Origin: Deltaproteobacteria bacterium UBA5799
GTDB lineage: Bacteria > Desulfobacterota > GWC2-55-46
Assembly: GCA_002418185.1 (NCBI GenBank)
Contig: DIDN01000155.1
Span: forward strand, 1-12,329
DNA: 12,329 nucleotides
Direction of reading: 5' to 3'
Within the stretch, counting starts at the first letter, position 1. Every line of letters begins with the position of its first letter. The notes under the pieces are model-generated. The model worked only from the letters and a program-made list of their open reading frames with translations, made no database searches and was not told where the DNA came from. Of the stretch, positions 7,901 to 12,329 are shown one piece after another. The translations under genes were made by a program, and so were the position numbers.

Positions 7901-8397
7901 TGGGCGGCATAATAGCGGAGTTGAAGGAGATAACTACCAAGAAGGGCGACCGCATGGCGTTTGTGCGGATAGAAGACCTTACAGGCTCGGTAGAGGCGGT
8001 CATCTTCTCCGACCTGTACAGAAAGGCCGGGGAGGTCATCTCGGGGGCGACTCCCCTTATAGTAACGGGCCGCCTCGACAAGGAAGAGGAGGAAGTAAAG
8101 CTCATCGCCTCGGATATCTCCTCCATCGAGGACGCGGCTGCGATGGAAAAGAAGCTGAAGGCCAGGAACACCCACATACACGCGCCCGCGGACGGCCTCT
8201 CAGGGGAGAAGCTCAAGGAGCTGAAGAGTATAATAAAGGACAACCCGGGGACCTCGCAGGTCATCCTGCACCTCGTGTACGAGAACGACGGGGAGGTCAT
8301 TATAAGGGCGAGCGACCAGTTGAAGCTCAACCCCCTCGACTCAGCCCTCGCGAGGATAAAGGAACTTATAGACGGGGCTGAGGTAAAAATAATATAG
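4921..8397 (+). CDS. dnaE: DNA polymerase III subunit alpha
   Basis: This is the replicative polymerase of the chromosome, 1158 residues against 1160 in E. coli. The N-terminal PHP domain (about 6-275) begins HLHLHT and keeps what appears to be the full metal-ligand set: H10, H12, D43-H44, E69, H90, C140, H179, D208 and H210. The palm carries the catalytic aspartates D411 and D413 in PDIDIDF and D563 in KFDFLGL, equivalent to E. coli D401, D403 and D555. Fingers follow with the FAGYGFNKSHSAAYAL motif, then a helix-hairpin-helix near 838-850, a clamp-binding motif QSSLF at 917-921 (E. coli QADMF at 920-924), an OB fold near 990-1065 and the C-terminal tau-binding region. An in-frame TAA at 4906-4908 and the early PHP motif leave ATG 4921 as the only ATG, GTG or TTG start, yet no Shine-Dalgarno sequence precedes it. 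accA follows after 35 nt, probably in one operon. Confidence 0.98.
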   Translation: MHHANFVHLHLHTQFSLLDGAIRPGALIALAKEQRMPAVAVTDHGNLFGAVEFYQKAMQKGIKPIIGCELYVAPGSRLEKTAIKGEYAFHLVLLVKNLKGYQNLCKLLSRAYIEGFYYKPRVDKELLSEHSEGLIALSACLHGEVAYKISIGQKDAAEKAASEYKAMFPDRRFYLEIQHNGIDEQERVNGELIALGKKLDIPLVATNDCHYLRKEDAKVHDVLLCIQTGTTVNAPNRMRFSTDEFYVKSPEEMNEAFKDTPEAIANTIEIAERCNFELTLGKHHLPEFPVPEGETLDSLIESRARAGLERRLDAMRRRGVEVEPLQWQYYDRLEKELKVIKGMGFPGYFLIVTDFIDYAKSRDIPVGPGRGSAAGSLVAWSLGITNLDPIKNNLLFERFLNPDRISLPDIDIDFCFERRDEVIRYVTEKYGADKVTQIITFGQMKAKACIRDVGRALDMPYGDVDRIAKLVPNTLNITIQEAISQEPRLKELYEKDQKIKDLLDTAVALEGLPRHASTHAAGVVISNRPLDEYMPLYKQQKDDSVTTQFTMKDVEKVGLVKFDFLGLKTLTVIDKTVKLVKENRGADIDIENIPLDDAKTYELVASGNSNGIFQLESSGMKELLRKLKPTTFEDMVAAVALYRPGPLQSGMVDDFISRKHKRTAIAYEVPELTGILDNTYGVMVYQEQVMEIAKVLAGYTPGDADVLRKAMGKKLHEEMLDQRKKFLDGSKRKKIDQRKAEKIFDLIVKFAGYGFNKSHSAAYALISYQTAYLKTYYTVEFMAALLGSDMGNTDQVVKYINECREAGIAVAPPDINESRMEFTVSGGRIRFGLAAIKNVGASAIEEILRVREEGRFASFMDFLSRVDSRRVNKKVVESLIRCGAFDLTGEKRAALAAGLDSAMDAAQSMQRDRELGQSSLFDAMGGGAPAPVKSAAGSPDIEEWGNKELLAYEKETLGFYFSSHPLAGYRRELALYALPIEALSERKDGDEVAVGGIIAELKEITTKKGDRMAFVRIEDLTGSVEAVIFSDLYRKAGEVISGATPLIVTGRLDKEEEEVKLIASDISSIEDAAAMEKKLKARNTHIHAPADGLSGEKLKELKSIIKDNPGTSQVILHLVYENDGEVIIRASDQLKLNPLDSALARIKELIDGAEVKII

Positions 8398-8432
8398 TAT
8401 CGCGGTCCAGCAAGGAGAAAGAGGCCAAGACA

Positions 8433-9398
8433 ATGTACAGGCACTGGCTTGAATTCGAAAAGCCCGTCGAGGAGCTCGAAAAGAAGATAGACGAGCTAAG
8501 GGCGTTCGAGGCTTCCGGCAACGCCCGGTCGTCCGAGGACATCGCCAAGCTCGAAAAGAAGACCAAGGCCCTCTTGAAGGACCTGTACGGCAAGCTCACG
8601 CCGCAGCAGATAACGCAGGTGGCCAGGCACCCGTACAGGCCGTATACGCTCGACTACGTACAGAACGTCTTCGAGGACTTCATCGAGCTCCACGGCGACA
8701 GGACCTTCAGGGACGACCCGGCCATAACAGGCGGCCTCGCGCGCCTCGACGGCGCGCCGGTCGTGGTGCTCGGCCATCAGAAGGGCAGGAACACAAAGGA
8801 GAAGGTCTTCAGGAACTTCGGGATGCCGAACCCGGAGGGCTACAGGAAGGCGAAGAGGCTCTTCGAGCTTGCCGAGAGGTTCAGTCTTCCTTTATTCACC
8901 TTTATCGACACCCCCGGCGCATACCCCGGGGTGGGCGCCGAGGAGCGAGGGCAGTCCGAGGCGATAGCGGCCAACCTCATGGCCATGTCCAGGCTCAAGG
9001 TGCCGGTGATAGCGACGGTCATCGGCGAGGGCGGCAGCGGCGGCGCGCTCGCCATAGGGGTTGCCGACAGGGTGAACATGATGGAGTTTTCGACCTACTC
9101 CGTGATATCCCCGGAGGGCTGCGCCGCAATATTGTGGAAAGACGGGTCCAAGGCAGACCTCGCGGCAAAGGCCTTGAAGATAGACGCCGGGGAGCTTCTT
9201 AAGCTCGGCGTCATCGATAAGGTCGTAAAAGAGCCGGTCGGCGGCGCGCACAGGGACCCGGCTGCCGCGTTCAAGAACCTGAAATCGGCCATATTGCCGC
9301 AGCTCAAGGAGCTTAAGGAGTTGGACGCGGCCTCGCTCGTGGAGGCCAGATACAGGAAATACCGCTCGATGGGCTTTTTCACCGAGCCGAGGAAATGA
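8433..9398 (+). CDS. accA: Acetyl-CoA carboxylase carboxyltransferase subunit alpha
   Basis: AccA pairs with AccD to move the carboxyl group from biotin to acetyl-CoA, giving malonyl-CoA for fatty acid synthesis in the cytoplasm. At 321 residues it matches the E. coli length (319). An N-terminal helical region (1-60) precedes the crotonase-like core. Family motifs are FIELHGDR (83-90), DTPGAYPG followed by AEERGQ (159-174), the oxyanion-forming GEGGSGGALAIG (198-209) and ISPEGCAAILWKD (225-237). A GAGG at 8421-8424 lies 8 nt before the ATG; an AAGGAG further up (8412-8417) is too distant. The 35-nt gap after dnaE suggests cotranscription, an adjacency also seen in E. coli. AccD is not in the window. 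It appears intact. Confidence 0.98.
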   Translation: MYRHWLEFEKPVEELEKKIDELRAFEASGNARSSEDIAKLEKKTKALLKDLYGKLTPQQITQVARHPYRPYTLDYVQNVFEDFIELHGDRTFRDDPAITGGLARLDGAPVVVLGHQKGRNTKEKVFRNFGMPNPEGYRKAKRLFELAERFSLPLFTFIDTPGAYPGVGAEERGQSEAIAANLMAMSRLKVPVIATVIGEGGSGGALAIGVADRVNMMEFSTYSVISPEGCAAILWKDGSKADLAAKALKIDAGELLKLGVIDKVVKEPVGGAHRDPAAAFKNLKSAILPQLKELKELDAASLVEARYRKYRSMGFFTEPRK

Positions 9399-9426
9399 AG
9401 CTCTGAAAGCGCCTCCCGGGAAATGA

Positions 9427-9451
9427 CCGCCCCGGGGCGGGCTTGAAGCCC
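9427..9451 (+). terminator. GC-rich tandem hairpins after accA, possible weak terminator
   Basis: A perfect 14-bp palindrome (9427-9440) is followed at once by a second inverted repeat (9439-9443 with 9447-9451, loop TGA). There is no adjacent T run; the nearest is TTTTTTT at 9479-9485, about 28 nt further on. They may stabilise the 3' end of the accA mRNA or terminate weakly. The surrounding bases resemble the feoB-dtxR spacer. Confidence 0.35.
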
Positions 9452-9460
9452 CCGACCGGA

Positions 9461-9535
9461 ACCATAAATAATATTTGATTTTTTTCGGGGAATACATTAC
9501 GCTACCCTCTTAAAATACAGGAAATTCACATATAT
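9461..9535 (+). promoter_or_regulatory. AT-rich island upstream of pheA, likely promoter region
   Basis: In an otherwise GC-rich window this stretch is strikingly AT-rich. It holds a TTGATT (9475-9480), a T7 run, a TAAAAT (9511-9516) and an AGGAAA (9519-9524) about 11 nt before the pheA ATG. TTGATT and TAAAAT are too far apart (30 nt) to be a standard pair, and the hexamer 17 nt after TTGATT (TACGCT) is a poor -10. A promoter here is likely from composition, but exact boxes cannot be assigned. Confidence 0.35.
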
Positions 9536-10618
9536 ATGCCTGCAACGAAAAGCATACAGGAACTCAGGGACGGAATAGACGCCATCGACCTGGAGATACT
9601 CGCTCTCCTTAACAGGAGGGCCGGCCTGGTTATCGAGGTCGGCAAGGTGAAGGAGCGCGATGGCCAGGAGTTCTACGTGCCTGAGAGGGAGCAGGAGGTC
9701 TTGAGGAAGCTCATGGAGAGAAATACCGGCCCGCTCCCCGAACAGGCCATAAAGAACGTCTTCAGGGAGATTATGAGCGCGTCCCTCTCGCTTGAGAAGC
9801 CTCTCAGGGTAGCCTTCCTCGGGCCCGTGGCCACGTTCACGCACCAGGCCTGCATCCAGCACTTCGGCCTGTCCGCCGAGTTCGCGCCGAAAAAGGACAT
9901 AGCGGACGTCTTCGACGACGTGGAAAAGGGGAGGGCCGTCTTCGGGGTCGTGCCCATCGAGAACTCCACCGAAGGCGTGGTAAGCCACACGCTCGACATG
10001 TTCGTGCGGTCTAACCTCAGGATATACGCGGAAGTGATGCTCGAGATATCGCTTGCGCTCCTCAACAAGTCAGGGAGGCTCTCGGACATAGCGAAGATAT
10101 GCTCTCACCCGCACGCGATAGCGCAGTGCAAGGACTGGGTAAAGGGCAACCTCCCGAACGCCCTGGTCTTCGACGTGTCTTCCACCGCGCTCGCGGCCCA
10201 GATGGCGGCAGAGGACCCGTCTACGGCCGCCGTCGCGTCCATAGCGGCCGCAAGCCTCTACGACCTCCGGGTCATAGAGAAGAACATAGAAGACAGCCCG
10301 AACAACTTCACCCGCTTCCTCGTCATAGGCAAGGACGTCGCGAAGAGGACGGGCCGCGACAAGACGTCCATAATGTTCGCGATAAAGGACGCGCCCGGGG
10401 CGCTCTACACCATGCTGAAGCCCTTTGCGTCGAGGGGCATTAATCTCACGAAGATCGAGTCCAGGCCCCTTAAGACCAAGGCCTGGGAGTACGTCTTCTT
10501 CGTGGACCTCGACGGCCACGTATCGGACGAGCCGGTGAGGGGAGCGATAGCCGAGCTCGAAGAGTCGTGCTCGTTCCTCAAGACGCTCGGCTCGTACCCT
10601 AAATCGCAGCAGTCGTGA
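9536..10618 (+). CDS. pheA: Bifunctional chorismate mutase / prephenate dehydratase (P-protein)
   Basis: The 360-residue protein turns chorismate into prephenate and then into phenylpyruvate, the committed steps to phenylalanine. Residues 1-88 are an AroQ-type chorismate mutase; R11, R28, K39, R51 and E52 fall at the same numbers as active-site residues of the E. coli P-protein. Residues about 89-270 are the prephenate dehydratase domain with PIENSTEG (140-147) and the catalytic TRF at 259-261. Residues about 276-355 form an ACT domain with GAL (288-290) and ESRP (308-311), the Phe-binding site for feedback inhibition. All parts look intact. The start ATG follows an AGGAAA at about 11 nt. The aminotransferase for the next step lies 65 nt downstream. 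Confidence 0.97.
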   Translation: MPATKSIQELRDGIDAIDLEILALLNRRAGLVIEVGKVKERDGQEFYVPEREQEVLRKLMERNTGPLPEQAIKNVFREIMSASLSLEKPLRVAFLGPVATFTHQACIQHFGLSAEFAPKKDIADVFDDVEKGRAVFGVVPIENSTEGVVSHTLDMFVRSNLRIYAEVMLEISLALLNKSGRLSDIAKICSHPHAIAQCKDWVKGNLPNALVFDVSSTALAAQMAAEDPSTAAVASIAAASLYDLRVIEKNIEDSPNNFTRFLVIGKDVAKRTGRDKTSIMFAIKDAPGALYTMLKPFASRGINLTKIESRPLKTKAWEYVFFVDLDGHVSDEPVRGAIAELEESCSFLKTLGSYPKSQQS

Positions 10619-10683
10619 CCGCGGCCTTTCTGCTGTTTTAAACCAAGAATCGACGGAGGCCGCCACTGGGCACGCTTATCGAC
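10619..10683 (+). promoter_or_regulatory. pheA-hisC spacer with a hairpin covering the hisC ribosome-binding site
   Basis: GCGGCCT (10621-10627) pairs perfectly with AGGCCGC (10657-10663), and two G-U pairs can extend the stem to 10655, so the only strong Shine-Dalgarno sequence, GGAGG at 10655-10659, would be hidden. The 5' arm starts 3 nt after the pheA stop codon, within reach of a terminating ribosome. That suggests translational coupling, which is inferred. GGAGG lies 24 nt before the ATG used for hisC. Confidence 0.4.
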
Positions 10684-11790
10684 ATGAGGAAACTCAACTT
10701 ACAGGTCCCTCTTAACATCAGCTCCCTTGTCCCGTATCCTCCGGGCAAGCCCATTGAGGAGCTCGAGCGCGAGCTCGGCATAAGCGGTTCCATAAAGCTC
10801 GCCTCGAACGAGAACCCGCTCGGGCCGTCGAGGAAGGCCGTCGAGGCGGCGGCAGGGGCGCTCGCGGGGCTCCACAGGTACCCGGACGGCTCCTGCTACT
10901 ACCTGAAGGAAAAACTCTCGTCTCTCCTTGGGGTGTCCGCCGGGATGATAATCCTCGGGAACGGCTCGAACGAGATAATAGAGCTCCTCATCCGGGCCTT
11001 CGTAAGGCCCGGCGACGAGGCCGTCATGGGAGAGCCCTCATTCGCGGTCTACCCGATTGCGGTCAAGGCTGCGGGAGGCGTTGCCAGGGCCGTGCCGCTT
11101 GAGCGCATGAGGCACGACCTCGATGCGATGGCCTCGGCCATAAACAGCAGGACGAAACTCGTCTTCGTCGCCAATCCGAACAACCCGACGGGGACGATGG
11201 TGGACCAGGCGGCGGTGGACCGATTCGTGGCGCAGGTGCCGGACAACGTGGTGACGGTGTTCGACGAGGCGTACATGGAGCTGCTGGAGCCGGGGATCCA
11301 GGTGGACACGGTCAAGCACGTGAAGGCCGGGAAGAAGCCGGTGATCACGCTGCGGACGTTCTCAAAGGCCTACGGGCTGGCGGGGCTGCGCGTGGGCTAC
11401 GCGCTGGCGCAGCCGGACGCCATTGACCTGCTGAACAAGGTGCGCCAGCCGTTCAACGTGACCGCGATGGCGCAGGCGGCGGCGGTGGCGGCGCTGGAGG
11501 ACGAGGAGTACCTGGTGGCGTCCCGCCAGATGCTCCGGGAGGGGCGCCGGCAACTGATGGACGGGATGCGCAAGCTGGGGCTGGAGCCGGTGGAGTCCGT
11601 GACGAACTTCATCCTGTTCCCGTTCAAGAAGGCGGCGGGGCTGACGGCGGCGCTGACGAAACGCAAAGTGATCGTGCGGCCGATGGCCGGTTTCGGGCTG
11701 CCGGAGCACGTGCGGGTGAGCGTGGGGACGGCGAAGGAAAACGCCCAGTTCCTGCGGGCGCTCTCCGAGGCGCTGATCGAGCTGAAGTAG
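10684..11790 (+). CDS. hisC: HisC-type PLP aminotransferase (histidinol-phosphate or aromatic), apparent chimera
   Basis: The 368-residue product is a fold-type I PLP aminotransferase. SNENPLGPS (41-49), ANPNNPTG (163-170), FDEAY (193-197, D194 and Y197 contacting PLP), TFSKAYGLAGLR (225-236) with the PLP Lys K228, and R236 are all present, so the reading frame encodes a complete-looking enzyme. Between pheA and a DAHP synthase gene it may work as an aromatic aminotransferase (phenylpyruvate to Phe) as well as, or instead of, in histidine synthesis; the two roles are hard to separate by sequence. Codon use changes abruptly at about codons 160-172: the first part uses CTC, GTC, AGG and ATA, the second CTG, GTG, CGC/CGG and ATC. 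The two parts probably come from different genomes. The ATG at 10684 has no close Shine-Dalgarno sequence; an in-frame CTG at 10666 sits 6 nt after GGAGG. Confidence 0.9.
   Translation: MRKLNLQVPLNISSLVPYPPGKPIEELERELGISGSIKLASNENPLGPSRKAVEAAAGALAGLHRYPDGSCYYLKEKLSSLLGVSAGMIILGNGSNEIIELLIRAFVRPGDEAVMGEPSFAVYPIAVKAAGGVARAVPLERMRHDLDAMASAINSRTKLVFVANPNNPTGTMVDQAAVDRFVAQVPDNVVTVFDEAYMELLEPGIQVDTVKHVKAGKKPVITLRTFSKAYGLAGLRVGYALAQPDAIDLLNKVRQPFNVTAMAQAAAVAALEDEEYLVASRQMLREGRRQLMDGMRKLGLEPVESVTNFILFPFKKAAGLTAALTKRKVIVRPMAGFGLPEHVRVSVGTAKENAQFLRALSEALIELK
11161..11200 (+). other. Codon-usage breakpoint inside hisC (recombination or assembly joint)
   Basis: The last AGG (11149) and last ATA (11140) codons of the window's plus-strand genes lie just before this interval; from 11200 on, Val is almost always GTG and Leu almost always CTG. 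The interval covers the conserved PNNPTG codons, where unrelated bacteria share nearly the same DNA. The frame is kept, so nothing is broken at the protein level. The change is seen directly; its cause is not. Confidence 0.8.
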
Positions 11791-11990
11791 GCCGGCCGGC
11801 ACCGGGGCGGTGCGCACCCGATTTCAAGGCAACCGCATGCGGGGAAGCCGGTTGCGGAAATGGATCCGATTATTTCCCGTTGAACCGTTTTTGGGATGGA
11901 AAACCGGGGGGGGGGAGGGGTAATGTTCGGGGCTCGCATGGCTCCGGGCTGTCCAGGCCCGGACCGGAACGCCGGAGACGGAAGAATTTC
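11791..11990 (+). other. hisC-aroF spacer with several inverted repeats and a G10 tract
   Basis: This 200-nt gap holds no credible gene. It contains GC-rich palindromes directly after the hisC stop (11791-11800 and 11809-11818), a 7-bp stem (11829-11835 with 11849-11855), a run of ten G then AGGGG (11906-11920), and a 7-bp stem (11943-11949 with 11957-11963) ending 27 nt before the next start codon. No stem has a T run. An upstream leader or attenuator for the DAHP synthase gene is possible but not shown. Confidence 0.4.
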
Positions 11991-12329
11991 ATGATTGTGG
12001 TGATGAAAAAAGGGGCCGGGGAGGCCCAGATCCAGGCCATTGCGGACCTGGTGGCCGGCTGGGGCCTGAAGCCCCACGTGAGCCCCGGGCAGGAAGTGAC
12101 GGTGATCGGGCTGATCGGCGACGAGGCGCAGGTGAACGAGCCGGCGCTGGAGATGATGCCGGGGGTGGAGAAGGTGATGCCGGTGTTGAAGCCCTACAAG
12201 CGGGCGAGCACGGAGTTCCATCCCGAGAAAACGGTGGTCAAGATCCCGGCGGCGCGCCACGGGGACCGGGGGCTGGCCCTCGGGGGGCCGGGCGTGGTGG
12301 TGATGGCGGGGCCCTGCTCGGTGGAGGGG
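11991..12329 (+). CDS. aroF: 3-deoxy-7-phosphoheptulonate (DAHP) synthase, 3' partial
   Basis: The first 113 codons are in the window and the frame is open to the last base. DAHP synthase condenses phosphoenolpyruvate and erythrose 4-phosphate, the entry step of aromatic amino-acid synthesis. Residues 1-67 match the ferredoxin-like regulatory domain of the Thermotoga maritima type enzyme (start MIVVMKKG, then VIGLIGDE at 38-45). LKPYK (66-70) and EFHPE (75-79) form the linker and AGPCSVEG (106-113) opens the catalytic TIM barrel. In T. maritima this extra domain mediates inhibition by Tyr and Phe; the same is inferred here. A GGAAG at 11980-11984 lies 6 nt before the ATG. Codon use (GTG, CTG, CGG, no ATA or AGG) matches the second part of hisC and not the rest of the window, so this gene belongs to the downstream genome segment. 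It lies 200 nt after hisC, a gene order common for aromatic clusters. Confidence 0.93.
   Translation, partial: MIVVMKKGAGEAQIQAIADLVAGWGLKPHVSPGQEVTVIGLIGDEAQVNEPALEMMPGVEKVMPVLKPYKRASTEFHPEKTVVKIPAARHGDRGLALGGPGVVVMAGPCSVEG

Overview
This window reads as chromosomal DNA of a GC-rich bacterium, most likely a Deltaproteobacteria (Desulfobacterota)-like lineage recovered from a metagenome. The assignment is an inference. It rests on the gene adjacencies dnaE-accA and pheA-hisC-aroF, and on a distinctive codon style over the first 11.1 kb: Arg as AGG, Ile as ATA, Leu as CTC and Val as GTC. No rRNA, tRNA, CRISPR array, transposase or integrase was seen.

Layout. Positions 1-2003 hold an iron module: the 3' part of a feoB ferrous-iron permease gene, then a DtxR-family metal-dependent repressor with a fused FeoA/SH3-like C-terminal domain. 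Positions 2029-4748 hold two cell-envelope sugar genes that converge and overlap by 40 nt at their 3' ends: a multi-pass GT-C (ArnT/PMT-like) glycosyltransferase on the plus strand, and a CDP-paratose 2-epimerase-like SDR protein on the minus strand. Positions 4921-9398 hold the housekeeping pair dnaE (replicative polymerase alpha subunit) and accA (acetyl-CoA carboxyltransferase alpha). Positions 9536-12329 hold aromatic amino-acid genes: pheA (chorismate mutase-prephenate dehydratase), a hisC-type aminotransferase, and the 5' end of a DAHP synthase gene cut by the window edge. These three catalyse the first step of the shikimate pathway (DAHP synthase) and the phenylalanine branch from chorismate (mutase, dehydratase, transamination).

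The most important anomaly is a sharp codon-usage breakpoint inside hisC at about 11161-11200, over the conserved PNNPTG motif. Upstream, Leu is CTG in 1 of 20 codons, Val is GTG in 2 of 12, Arg is AGG in 7 of 10 and Ile is ATA in 6 of 11. Downstream the figures are 20 of 22, 22 of 23, 0 of 13 and 0 of 6, and the DAHP synthase gene keeps the downstream style. The last 1.15 kb therefore comes from a differently biased genome, either through an assembly chimera joined at a conserved motif or through real in-frame homologous recombination. Anyone using the hisC product or the hisC-aroF linkage should check this first.

Smaller points are a possible hairpin that hides the hisC ribosome-binding site just after the pheA stop codon, a dnaE start that is forced yet has no Shine-Dalgarno sequence, a related sequence pattern in two separate spacers, and a Tyr-to-Phe change in the SDR catalytic motif of the epimerase-like protein. 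I found no convincing undescribed multi-gene system; most of the window is ordinary housekeeping DNA.
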